From Schoenobius gigantellus (lineage: Eukaryota > Arthropoda > Insecta > Lepidoptera > Crambidae), in NCBI GenBank assembly GCA_963935595.1, contig OZ012541.1, positions 32,093,860-32,157,859 on the forward strand: a stretch of 64,000 bases of DNA, written 5' to 3'. Under the pieces are notes generated by a model that did not search any database, was not told the DNA's origin, and saw nothing but the letters and a program-made list of their open reading frames with translations. A program made the translations under genes and the position numbers. How positions within the stretch are numbered: the stretch's first letter is position 1; every line of letters starts with the position of its first letter. Below are positions 24,469 to 34,724 of this stretch, in pieces.

Positions 24469-24749
24469 TCTAATACTATAAATGCGAAAATGAATTAGTT
24501 TGTTGATTTATTTTTGTTACTTTTTCACACCTAAAATGCTTAACCGATCATCCTGAAAGTTTGCATATACACGTTGTCAGAGGTACCTACAGAAAAAGAG
24601 ATTTCATCCAGCAAATAATTATAGTTCCATCAGGATTCACTTAAAACACTCAGCAGCTCAGCTACTATTCATCGCGTCGCCAGAAGACGCTGCTGTGGCG
24701 CGATAAAGAAACCAAACACCAAGCGGGCGAAGCCGCGGGCGGCCGCTAG
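24469..24749 (+). mobile_element. Non-autonomous Helitron-like element
   Basis: It begins TCTAATACTATAAATGCG and ends GCGGGCGAAGCCGCGGGC...CTAG. The host bases are A before (24468) and T after (24750), matching the Helitron rule of insertion between A and T. A short GC stem (GCGG/CCGC around GCGAAG) lies about 10 bases before CTAG, as expected for a Helitron terminator. At 281 bp it has no coding capacity. The 'ATAAATGCGAAA...GCGGGCGAAGCCGCGGGC' layout is a very common lepidopteran family. Confidence 0.75.
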
Positions 24750-24771
24750 TTTTTCTATAAAATTGGGTACC

Positions 24772-24839
24772 TATGTTGACTTTTGTTGACGGTAAAACCT
24801 TTTGTGACCTTCATTTTACCGTCAACAAAAGTCAACATA
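24772..24839. repeat. Perfect 26-bp inverted repeat (palindrome)
   Basis: Arms 24772-24797 and 24814-24839 are exact complements, beginning TATGTTGACTTTTGTTGACG, with a 16-base loop. It lies 22 bases after the Helitron-like element. The origin is unknown. Confidence 0.85.
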
Positions 24840-25099
24840 TTTTAATGATATATACCTATGTGGTTTAAAAAGTGACAAAAAGAAGACATTACACCAAAAC
24901 ACCTCGTAATACAACTTAGTTATAGGTTATTTTCTAGTAGGTAATAGGTACCCCGAAGCTTAGAATATCTAATTACATATTATAATAAAAATAAAAATAA
25001 TAATGTAATATGTATAAATTTATTATGAAAATGTTTTTATTATGTTTATTATCTAAGTATTAAATATGTTTATTTAGTTTGATTTAATCCTAGAGGGTG

Positions 25100-25217
25100 G
25101 AGTTTTGTCACACAGGCTTGTCATTTAAATAAAATATACTTGTTAGAGAATAAGATGTAGTACCTATAATGTATGCCATTGTGAAGATATAAATAAAAAT
25201 TATTATTATTATTATTT
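25100..25217 (+). repeat. Probable LINE 3' tail with (ATT)n
   Basis: An AATAAA-rich segment, GATATAAATAAAAATT, runs into (ATT)n at about 25199-25217. This is the usual finish of jockey-type lepidopteran LINEs. No coding part remains. Confidence 0.4.
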
Positions 25218-25485
25218 TACTTACATCAAAATGGTCATCACAACAAAATCCAACGGTCTTAGGGCCCGTTTCATAACGTTCATCCACTTTTTACGCCTTT
25301 TGGCATTCAATGGCACTTCAAAAAATAGTTTTGTAGGCGTTTTAATAGTTGAATTTGTACACATAGGTACTACATAGTATTTATTATATGACATAATGTT
25401 GATTCACATCTTAGAGCCACGTAAAATCGTGCGCACCAGTAGCACAGAGCTAACGAAGTACGCCAGGCCGCGCGTGCCTCTCCAC

Positions 25486-25505
25486 GCTGTCGATTTGTGA
25501 CGTCA
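25486..25505 (-). repeat. Inverted repeat, right copy, containing CRE-like TGACGTCA
   Basis: This is an exact reverse complement of 23043-23062. A TATATAAA box-like sequence follows at about 25530, still inside the presumed right terminal repeat. Confidence 0.8.
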
Positions 25506-25690
25506 TCAACGTTCCGCGACTCGCTATATAAATCCGGACGGCACGGCAACTTTGAACGCTTATAACTCGGTCACTTTTTAAGATATCAAAAAAATAAAAA
25601 CACTGTCGTATTTGTCTAGTGACCTATATTCTGGGTATATCGTTAACAAAAATCGATGGTCAGATTGATTGTTGCACCTGTCAGAGATTG

Positions 25691-26461
25691 TCATATATTT
25701 TGACAACTGTCGCACATGTTAGAGATGGTGAATTACGGGTCTGATCGATCATATTTTGGTCTGCACTTCCTCCGTACTGCTTATTAAACACGAAGCACAA
25801 TCATAATAAAATACGTAAAATGTGTAGCTCATGATTTTCTAGGACTAATCACTAGCTATAGAAAACTCGAGCAAAAACAAAACGCAACACAACGGCGCTA
25901 GCATGCAGACAGTGAACATTCATTTGCCGTGTCATTACCGCACGTATAATTCCAAAGTCTCGAAGCTATCTTATTACGTGGGAGGTGCCTGTATAATCCA
26001 CTGTTTCCACGGGGATCGCGTCATTACCGCGATATTGCCGCGGTAATGACAGATAATAAATCGCCGGCGTCTGCCGGGACCCTGGAGTGATTTAGCCGGG
26101 AACGTTGGGACTGTTTCTGCCTAACTTATTGCGCGATCACGTTTACAAGTCGGTGTTAATCTTTAAAGTTAGATAATTAAGGCTTTGTTCAATTTCCGCG
26201 CGAGTGCGTAATTTTTCAGTTCGCTCGGTTCTTTGCACCCATCAAACACATACGTGATGCTATCATGGAAAATATGAGTCATATTTTTAATTGCTCTTCT
26301 ATATAATTTGTAACTTTATAAGTTTATTTAAGTTAACAATACTACTCATATCAAAGTCTTACATAATATGTATTCTATGTACTATGGATTGAACATTATA
26401 CCGATATTGAGACTGAGACTAAAATAAAGGGCAGGAAAAGTGACAATGAGTCGGTATAGTA
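25691..26461. other. Intronic DNA with a candidate conserved island at 25900-26180
   Basis: The 25900-26180 stretch is CpG-containing and of balanced composition. It holds a 12-bp hairpin, GTCATTACCGCG (26020-26031) paired with 26039-26050. A near-match CATTACCGCA occurs at about 25935. No gene was seen. Confidence 0.35.
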
Positions 26462-26863
26462 CATTATTACTACCGCAGCCGGCAAGTGCAGTATAGCCCG
26501 GCGATCGTAAGTATGCGGGCCGAGGCGGAGCCGAGACACGCTTTAAAGAATCCGGCAATGTTTAGTTGAAGACAACACTTGTTTGTGATTTTTTCAAATA
26601 TACGGCTAAATTTCAACAAGCGATAATGCTTCATTTAACTCAAACTAAAAAATCTTTAGTCATTATTACTACCGCAGCCGGCAAGTGCAGTATAGCCCGG
26701 CGATCGTAAGTATGCGTGCGGGCCGAGGCGGAGCCGAGACACGCTTTAAAGAATCCGGCAATGTTTAGTTGAAGACAAGACTTGTTTGTGATTTTTTCAA
26801 ATATACGGCTAAATTTCAAAAAGCGATAATACTTCATTTAACTCAAACTAAAAAATCTTTATT
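26462..26863. repeat. Tandem duplication, two ~200-bp units
   Basis: Unit 1 (26462-26660) and unit 2 (26661-26863) are almost identical, both opening CATTATTACTACCGCAGCCG and closing AAACTAAAAAATCTTTA. Unit 2 has four extra bases (TGCG after GTATGCG) and a few substitutions. The first half is GC-rich (GGCCGAGGCGGAGCCGAGAC). No coding frame is conserved and I do not recognise an RNA gene. Confidence 0.9.
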
Positions 26864-28023
26864 CATTCCAAAGGAATCATTTTAAGATTCGATACATTTT
26901 TTACGCTTTCAAGGATATGGCCCTCAAATAAATGTCTAATAATTGCGTGCAGAAATAGACAGTGGACAATAGATAAACAAGAATTCTGAATCGCATAAAT
27001 GCCCAAGGAAAAATGTAAGAAAAGTTATATTAATGTCAGAGACGCGTGTCATGTTGGTAGACTTACAAAATTAACATGCATAATTTACAATATTTAATTT
27101 GATGAACTACATAACAGCTGTACATTTCTTTATGGTAAACTTAAATCACAACATATTCACTGCTGCTATTGTCTTCGTTTTGTACTACTCCACGCTGCAG
27201 CGCTATCACGCTGCAAGCGGCGACAGGAACAAACATTTTAGCGACACTTCATTCTTGTTCACTCTAAGGTTTTGTAATATGATTATTAATCTGAATTAGA
27301 GAGCAAAACAGAAAATGGTAATAGAAATAATTAAATCATATTGTAACATCAACCTGAAACATTTTCTGTACATCACATTTTGTTCAGACAAGTCTTTCGA
27401 GACATACTCAAAAGGGTATTCTTTTAACACAAGGATGCTTAAAAGACAACAACACAATGCATATTTAGTTATTAAAAAGGGGTTATTCGTTAACGGGCGC
27501 CGAGCAAAACTTTTAATTGCGTTAGTTAAAATGTAAATGTTTTAATTTGTAACCCTTGCTGCGCTGGCCTTCTCCTTGTGTACACAGCACGGTCATCGTA
27601 TCCTAAACAAACAGTTGTGCTCTAAGGACGTTCTGGGAGGCAACGCAAACTCGATAGTGTCTCGTTGCCTACGCTCAATCTTAGTATGCCACGTACCAAA
27701 CGCACACAAGGAAAAAAATAATTTGGTGCATAAAATGTATGTACGCATGTGAAATGTTGGAACTGAAAAACGTTCGTCACATATTAAAAAGCTCCTATAA
27801 TTTTGTTCATGTGTATGTTGTAGGCGTAGCCGATTAAAAGATTGTATCGCACTTTTTATTGGAATGAAATACTAACGATAAAAAACCAAAACTAATCTGG
27901 GCAGCTAGCGTAAAGGACGAGAAATCCAATAAGATAGGTTTCTTGAAAATAAAGTACTTTTAACTGAGGAAAATTATATGGGGTGATGTATGGGATGAGA
28001 TGGGATGATGTAACGGAAATATG
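26864..28023. other. AT-rich intronic DNA, nothing recognised
   Basis: Two short plus-strand frames (27099-27299, 27315-27536) show no motif or splice support. 27640-27680 contains AGGCAACG paired with CGTTGCCT. Confidence 0.4.
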
Positions 28024-28152
28024 TTTTTTTTATTGCAGAAAGTTGGCAAACAAGCAAACTGCCCACCTGATGGTAAGTGGTAACAGTCGCCTATAATACA
28101 TGTAGCTCCTGTGAGATTCGCAGCAAAACTGCAGCCCCATGGACCCGAGGAC
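28024..28152 (-). repeat. SINE-like repeat, 'ATCAGGTGGGCAGTTTGCTTG' family, 3' part
   Basis: On the minus strand it contains GCTGCGAATCTCACAGGAGC, ACATGTATTATAGGCGACTG, TACCATCAGGTGGGCAGTTT, and ends in an A-run (plus-strand T-run at 28024). It is the same as 55456-55745. Confidence 0.7.
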
Positions 28153-28317
28153 CATTATGGATTTATGTAATAGCTTCATCAATCATAAATACTAAACTAG
28201 AATGGGATGTAAAAATGAAATTACGCTATTATTTGATAAAATAACAAATAAATCAATCCTCAAAATACATTATGTTATCTAGTGTTAAGATACTGCGACA
28301 TTAGCTTTAATACAGAA

Positions 28318-28432
28318 GTTGTTTTTTTCTACATACGACAAGGAAGTTCTTGACTTTCATCTCAACTAATGGTAAGTGATGACAAAGCCGTAGGTGGAAG
28401 CGAACTTCACCTGGACTCCTCAATAACTGAGG
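28318..28432 (-). repeat. Short dispersed repeat 'GGAGTCCAGGTGAAG', copy 1
   Basis: TTCACCTGGACTCCTCAA appears here and inverted at 41443-41548, with neighbouring words TTGACTTTCATCTCA and AATGGTAAGTGATGAC. Confidence 0.55.
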
Positions 28433-30647
28433 AACTAAAATTGAATTCAACTATATTATAATTACTTAACTATATTCAATCAAAAAGATGCATAAAATAT
28501 GACATTTACATCCAATTACATAGCAACAGCACGATATGGCCGGATTTTGACTATATATATTGGTATATAGATGTCAAACGTTTGCTTTGAGGACAGCTTT
28601 CAATTGACGACTCTGTGATAAATTATAATACAGGGAGAAAAAATGGCCCTTGCTGGTTCATTCCAGTACAGTATCTCCCGCCGTAGACTTGTGAACCAAT
28701 GGCGTAGCTTCTTTAACGTGCAAAAGTGGTTATGTAATAATCCAATTTTAATAAACTACATTGAATTTGAGTTACATAAATATGGTGCACATTAATCAAT
28801 ATTTATACGCCCTTGCTTCGTTATCTGTATTTATTTCAAAACATGGTAACTACATAAACCTTAACATATAGCTATATGAGCACAACTCGCACGCCACCAG
28901 TACAAAGGTGACATATGGCGGACGGCTGTGTTGTGGTTCACCTCAAATCAGCTGCGCCGAAATAACCTGTCAACCTGCCGCGGCTAGGGTGCCTGCTTAC
29001 GCTGACGTAAGGGTTCACGACATTAACAACGTTAAAGGGCTTTGGCATTTCTTTAACACACACCTATTTATCTAAAGTATTATTATTGCTACTTACATTG
29101 ATTAGTGATGTGGTTGATAGATAACGGATATATAATATTCATATTTCATATTAATATATTTATTATTAAATATAAAGTAAACATTATACCTACACCAATG
29201 ACTCGAAAGCAAAGGGGTAAATTAAAGTAGCTAAAATTAGTTCTTATACAATGTTTATTCAACGGTACATCCATTGAGTTCGATCTTTCGCAAAAGCACC
29301 TCACTTTTACCGTTTGAAAAAGTGTTCAAATCGTCATATTTTTTAAGATTTAAACTGTTGTTTGATAATAACTGAATTTTTCTAACTTAACTATATTATT
29401 AAGAATATTCAGGAGTAATAATAAAGGCTTAAGTTATAATATATATGTAACTATTTATAATTATTATGAATGAAATCAGTAAAACGCTAATATGCAAATT
29501 TTTGCAGACTTAGCTCAAATTACCAATGGCAGTCAGACAGCTGGCAGCCCTGACGACTTAACTTGAAGTTTACGAATTTCCCAACAGTTGCTAAGTCGAC
29601 AATTTCACTGGGAACATAATGAATTTACGGCGACCATGCTAAAGAATTGGGCCGATTTGTGTAAATTAATGCAAATTTAAAACTTGGTCTATAAAGCTAA
29701 CATAATTGACGGCTAATTTGGATTACCAAATTACCGGAATGCGCGTTAACGCATCGTTTCTCGCATAAAATTAAGTTGAATCCCAACGCGGCTTGATCTC
29801 GGCGTTTACATTTTGGCAGCATATTTAGTAATTAATCATTGAGCGATTGTTTTCGGCCTATAATAAGTCAGCCAAAGTTTTCATACTTATTATTTTTAAT
29901 TATATTATAATATATTGTTTTTTGAAGTACATAACAACGCATGGCTATGTAAGCTATGTTACTGCGTTTTTAATCCTATATGTATGCCTATTGTTGATCA
30001 TATTTAATACAAAGGTTTTTTTCAAAAACAAAATTTTCATCATCAGTTGTAACTATGAAACTTTCTTAATTACAACGAAACATACAATACAACATGTAGT
30101 GTGTAAAAATAATGCGCCTTTTTAACAGTGATTTCTGTTTGTATACAATTTAAAAATAAATTTCTAATTTAGCAGATAAATAACTTGTAATTACATAATT
30201 ATAAATGAAAGTGTTGTCTAATCGTATTATTTACGATTTCGTTTGACTTGTATTTGGTAACATGTTTGTGTACAAAATTAAAAGTAATATTAACTCTTAG
30301 GCTGGTATATAAAAGGGTTTTCTAATTATAGTTTGGAGCATTTAGCTATATTCTCTTAGAATTATAGGCATAAAATTTATTACCATTAATTTATATTCCA
30401 TAATTTCTATTGAAATTATCGTCAAGTCGCATAATAATCAGGAAGTAGAATATTAATCATCAAAATATTGTGTGTCAGAGAATTGTTTGTCACAAGTATT
30501 AAAACCCATAGCCTAGAAACAAAAAACCTGACGCATTATTTTTCAAAACATAAATTAATCATAACGAAAAATACGTTTACGCAGAATTTATCAAAGCACA
30601 ATAAATTAACACTAAAATGCATGTAAGCTGTTTTGGAAAGTGTACTA
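28433..30647. other. Intronic DNA with a candidate conserved island at 29600-29850
   Basis: Mostly AT-rich. The island holds an octamer-like ATGCAAAT near 29670, several TAAT cores and CGGCTAATTTGGATTACC, typical of homeodomain/POU enhancer words. The hydrophobic frame 29847-30125 lacks an ATG start at its 5' end and is AT-biased, so it is not called. Confidence 0.35.
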
Positions 30648-30752
30648 TGCAAGTAAGCAGGCATGCAAGCAAGCATGCAAGCAGGCATGCAAGCAAGCAT
30701 GCAAGCAGGCATGCCAGTAAGCATGCAAGCAAACACGAAAGCAAGCAGGCAT
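30648..30752 (+). repeat. Tandem repeat of GCATGCAAGCAG/A units
   Basis: About eight 12-base units alternate GCAAGCAGGCAT and GCAAGCAAGCAT. The unit length is a multiple of four and three, so several reading frames stay open on both strands (CMPACMLA antisense, SKHASRHA sense). These frames are artefacts of the repeat. Confidence 0.9.
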
Positions 30753-30762
30753 GTATGGCTTC

Positions 30763-30965
30763 TATGACGGTTCTGCCGCTGCGGGGCCCCGGTGGTTCCA
30801 CGCGTACTTATCGTCGCAGATGGTTGAGACCACCTGCTCCTCAGCACGCGGGCCACCTCGTCCCTCCGCGCGTTCGCGGCTCTAAATGTACACTCTAGGG
30901 GTATGACTAACAAATCTGCGTGGTATCGGTTTTTCAGCAGTTCGTTTTTGTCACTGCAACCTGTT
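30763..30965 (+). repeat. Dispersed GC-rich repeat, copy 1
   Basis: It matches 47279-47515 in ordered blocks (CCACCTGCTCCTCA, GCGGGCC, TACACTCTA, then GTGGTATCGGTTTTTCAGC and TTGTCACTGCAA). It directly follows the 12-base tandem array. Confidence 0.65.
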
Positions 30966-32837
30966 AGAAATTGAAATAAAAAAATACTTCATTTTCTTAG
31001 GCCAACAGATATCAGGGATTTCATTAATTATGGCCCATTACATTATGGTTAACTATTTTAACACTACCAATATTACATATGTGAAATCATATTAGTTATT
31101 TCACTAATTATGCTTGATAATATTATGTCTTTGGATAACTAGCCTCAGAAAAAAATATGAGTCGTTAATGTTTTATGCTATTCCATGATTGCGAGTGAGT
31201 TATGCCAAGCGTTTTTATGACAAACAACATTACGCGAACAAAAGACCCCCAACATATAAGGAAACCTAAATACGAAAGGCTTATGTGCGAATAATTCGAC
31301 AGTGTTTGATTGTGAGTAAAATAGGTTAAAATGGCACTGAAACTGTAAAGAAGGAAATCCTTTTCTAAACTTTTTTTATTATGACAAAAGTAAATATAAA
31401 ACCGTGAAAGCTGAACGACATGAAGACATTGATAAAAAGATTACTGCGTCTGTTTTTATTTTACTTACTTACATTATATTTTATCAATCCTTCACGTAAA
31501 GTGTAATTGACTTACTTCGCCAAAAAGGGTACTAACGCTTTTATAGCACCCTTAAGAAGCCCCTTCAAATGTGTAGGGGAATCGCTAGATAAGGTGCGAC
31601 AATAAATTGCTTAACAGTACCGCCGCGGGATCCTTGTCTTCGACAAATATGTTTGTATCGATATCTCAGTGTACTGTAATTTTTAAACATTAAATATATA
31701 AACGCGTAAAAAACAATATACAAAACAGTAATATTACAAATAAACAAATATATTTATTAGGATTTAAAACAAAAGGAGACGTTTATTTTCAAAATTCGGA
31801 TATAGAATAAAATGATGAAGTTGTATTCAGATGGCAAAGCAAAAAGTTGTCAGCATTGATAAGCCGTGAATAGATTGCAGTGTGTCGAATCAATGCTTTG
31901 TCGACCTCGTTTGATGCGTAGTATATCAACACAATTGGGTCGCGTGGAGTTTACAAAAACATCATGTCCATAACAAATTCGGACGATTTGTGATGCACGA
32001 TAAGGTGTTCGTACAATTTACTGTTGTTTTCAGAGTTCGAATAATTTTGTAGAACTCGGGTTACCCGTTTTACGGAATTTTATATTGGATTTTTAAATAA
32101 TAGGCCGGTAAGATTTTGATTACAAGAAGAATATTTTGGATAATTACGAGCATATATTTTTTCGCTTTTTTTGTAAAATAATTCAATTCTTGATTCTGGT
32201 ATTTGTTTTTCTTTAATTTTTGGTAAAGATATAACTGTTGTCGAAGTTGTAGTGCATTAAACATTTTGAAAATACCACCAGCCTAATTTTTTAAAAAGAA
32301 ATCTGAGATATTGACTTAAAACAACAAAGCCATCACAGACGACAGTTTTCACATATACCTACCCGTGACGAATCCTCGAGCTCGCCCATATTTTACAGGG
32401 GAATATGAGCTAGATGAGTCGCTTGGGGCATGGAACAGTGCTCTGCACTAACCGAAGGTCGCTTCGTCCCGATAAAAAATAGGTGTCCGCTCAACTGATT
32501 TACATCTCGGGTGCGCCGTTACGGGCGTACGAGATTTGGTAAGGCGACACTGTGGAAGACACGAGGGGTGAAAGTGTTTTATCTTATTGTGGTCGGAGGT
32601 TAACAGTATATGGTATATGCTAAGTTCGAGTATTATTGCTTCGCATGGGAAAAAGAAACGATCAGCTTTAGAGATATTTATATTAATGTTTGTTAACAAT
32701 ATTTATTCTAATGCGGGCAGTGTTGCAACGATGCAAAGTATACTATGCATCGTAGTAAAGCTTTCATTAATTTCACGCAGTCTACTTGTCTATCTTACTT
32801 AAATTGATTAGAATTAGTTTTGATATAAGTTTTAATG
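30966..32837. other. AT-rich intronic DNA; GC-richer patch at 32340-32580
   Basis: No gene was recognised. The patch at 32340-32580 (CTCGAGCTCGCCCATATTTT, ACGAGGGGTGAAAG) may be a repeat scrap. The frames across it have no motif. Confidence 0.4.
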
Positions 32838-33122
32838 GGGGGAGACTACTGCAGGGTCGCTTGCTTGGGTACCTCCGTTTTACCTATTTCCTATATTCTG
32901 CCGCAAGCAGCAGTGCTTGCGATGCTGTGTTCTGGTTTGAAGGGTAAGGTATGGCAGTGAATTTACTAGGTACCGTGACTTTACATCTTATGTCATAGGT
33001 TGTGGTACGCTGTGGTTCTTGTGTGGGTTGTAGATTTGCTGCGAATCTCACAAGAACCACGCGAGCTGTAGGTGACTGTTACCAGTTATCATCAGGTGGG
33101 CAGTATGCTGGTTTGCCAACTA
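32838..33122 (+). repeat. SINE-like repeat, full-looking copy A
   Basis: It runs GGGGGGAGACTACTGCAGGG, CTGCCGCAAGCAGCAGTGCT, GTTTGAAGGGTAAGGTATGG, CTTACATCTTATGTCATAG-type words and TTATCATCAGGTGGGCAGTA. The next copy (33170) follows 47 bases later in the same orientation. Confidence 0.7.
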
Positions 33123-33169
33123 AGTTGTAAAGAAAGTATTACAATAGTCTCTCCTTTTATCCGTCCTAT

Positions 33170-33482
33170 CCCGTTGATGTCATAAGGGAGAGCTGACCGA
33201 GGGAGTTGACCAGAAGGAGACTGTACTAGAGTCATTTGTCCATGTCTTTCCTATTCTGCCGCAAAGCAGCAGAGCTTGTTGCGTTCCAGATTGAAGGATA
33301 GGATATGACTGTGAAATACTGGGTACCGTGACTTTATATCTTAAGCCATAAGTTGGTTACGTATTATGTGGTTCCTATAGGGGTTTCATATTTGCGAATC
33401 TTACTGGAATTACATTTATTATTAGGTGTGTATAGCCACTTATCATCAGGTGGGCAGTCTGCTTGTTTACCAGCTTTGTTAT
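33170..33482 (+). repeat. SINE-like repeat, full-looking copy B
   Basis: It has the same order of words as copy A: GGGAGAGCTGACCGAGGGAG, CTGCCGCAAAGCAGCAGAGC, TATCATCAGGTGGGCAGTCT. The 120-codon open frame 33353-33715 begins inside it and is not supported as a gene. Confidence 0.7.
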
Positions 33483-33736
33483 ATAAAAAAGTTAACCGCA
33501 ATCACAGCTCTGCAAAGAGATGGCAAACTCCAAATAAATTCATAACACGGGTTGACCGCAGGCTTATTATACCGATCTTTAGAGACTGTCGCAATTGCTG
33601 CGATTGTACAACTATTGCTTGTAAATCCCAAATTCATATTATGGAACGTTGGATTGCGCTACGACAGCGCCACATGCGAGCAACTGATGAACTAAAAATG
33701 CATGTCAACGCTTGAAGACAGCGACCGATTTTTTAA

Positions 33737-33998
33737 GAGCTCTTACAGATTAGCGACACTTTGCGGCGACAGCCGCCGCCGTATATAAAAGTACTTCTTC
33801 CTCAAAATCCATTTTTGAAACCTCAGCTCCTATACTATATTCATTAGAAACCGAACCACTGTACTGATACCGCCGCCGGTCTCGAGCAGTCGCCGGCGGT
33901 CGCGCGACAGCCGGCGGCAGACGCGGGCGGTCGCGCGACAGCGGTCGGCGACTGCTCGCGACAGCTGTCGCCGCAGTCTCGCTAATCTGTAAGAGCTC
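33737..33998. mobile_element. PIF/Harbinger-type MITE
   Basis: Terminal inverted repeats start GAGCTCTTACAGATTAGCGA and remain similar for about 36 bases (CGGCGACAGC). The flanks are TAA at 33734-33736 and TAA at 33999-34001, the three-base TWA duplication typical of PIF/Harbinger. The 262-bp interior is very GC-rich with repeated GTCGCGCGACAG words. It has no transposase. The 96-codon antisense frame 33750-34040 spans it and is spurious. Confidence 0.82.
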
Positions 33999-34210
33999 TA
34001 ATTTGGTTGTTGATCGCGAGATCATGTTGCCATTGTACAATTAGCAACCGGTTGCTTTTTTCCGTAAGAAGGTTGCCGTTTGGTTAACTTGATGGGGAAG
34101 GCTAATTTCTTCATGTATTAAACTGTTCTTGTATTATAAAGGAGAAAAAATGTTATGTAAATATTGTTATTATGAATGTTTTTATAATGATTCTATTATG
34201 AGATGTTTAC

Positions 34211-34405
34211 ACAACGTGTCTCATATCTCCCCATAAAAATTATAATATTTAATTTTATTAAGCTATCAAAAGTGCCAGCCTAAAACTGTTGTAAAATTGA
34301 ATTTTCATAAATTTTGATTAATACGACAAGTTATTAAGGTTGACACTTTCTTTTCAGTTAAATAAATATTATAATTTTTATGGGGAGTTGTATGAGACAC
34401 GTTGT
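34211..34405. mobile_element. MITE with 43-bp terminal inverted repeats
   Basis: Left ACAACGTGTCTCATATCTCC, CCATAAAAATTATAATATTTA (34211-34251) pairs with 34363-34405, with a two-base gap and a mismatch. The element is 195 bp with an AT-rich middle. The target duplication is unclear. Confidence 0.8.
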
Positions 34406-34434
34406 AATAAGTTAAGCGGTTTTATATAAAAAAA

Positions 34435-34542
34435 GATAATGATAATGTAGATAATGTACTCAAAAGGTACAAAATAATAAGCTAGGTCCCAGGCATCAAT
34501 CGTGACACAACTCTCTTCATCAACCTAGGCCATTAATCAGAC
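34435..34542 (+). repeat. Dispersed repeat 'CTCTCTTCAT-CAACCTA' copy
   Basis: This is the same family as 19565-19730 (GATAATGATAATGTAGATAA, AATAAGCTAGG, CACAACTCTCTTCATCAACC). It is cut at ATCAGAC by the retroposon that follows. Confidence 0.55.
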
Positions 34543-34724
34543 AGGGGGTGCGTTCTAGAATTGGGTAGTCCGAACCCGAGCGTGTCTCCACCGGGGGCGA
34601 AGAGGTACCGGAAGGTGGTTTAGCCAGGTATGGGATATCTACCTGAGTCCTACGGCAAATCTAAGGGACAGCTTTGTCAGCTTCAGTTCCATGGAATCGT
34701 AGAGATTTCCCCGCCTTAAAAAAA
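34543..34724 (+). mobile_element. 182-bp retroposon with A-tail and 15-bp target duplication
   Basis: Flanked by GGCCATTAATCAGAC (34528-34542) and GGCCATTCATAAGAC (34725-34739), two mismatches. It ends GATTTCCCCGCCTTAAAAAA. The inner words GTGTCTCCACCGGGGGCGAA and GAGTCCTACGGC align with the insert at 42605-42787, so these are two copies of one family of fixed length. No Pol III B box was seen. Confidence 0.78.

Larger units (their letters stand above)
22858..25690 (+). mobile_element. Composite DNA element with TGACGTCA-bearing inverted repeats
   Basis: The 20 bases TGACGTCACAAATCGACAGC at 23043-23062 recur inverted and exact at 25486-25505. Weaker inverted similarity continues outwards on both sides (T-rich block, AAAGTT, GGTC, CTCTGACA), suggesting long diverged terminal repeats ending near 22858 and 25690. 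Just inside the left arm lies the YqaJ-type N-terminal fragment. The interior has been overwritten by a retroposon (23646-23901), a GC-rich repeat (24060-24340), a Helitron-like element (24469-24749), a palindrome (24772-24839) and a LINE-like tail (about 25100-25217). The outer limits are approximate and I found no transposase. Confidence 0.5.

Noticed and set aside
29847..30125. Hydrophobic 92-codon frame resembling a membrane protein
   Set aside because: It has no ATG at the 5' end, lies in AT-rich DNA where F/I/L/Y codons are expected, and shows no motif.
30536..30913. Overlapping open frames on both strands (up to 125 codons)
   Set aside because: They are held open by the 12-base tandem array and the GC-rich repeat; the peptide is simply the repeat translated (MLACMPAC).
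33353..33715. Plus-strand 120-codon frame
   Set aside because: It starts in a SINE-like repeat and continues into unique DNA without motif or splice evidence.
33750..34040. Minus-strand 96-codon frame
   Set aside because: It is the GC-rich interior of the Harbinger-type MITE and runs through both ends.
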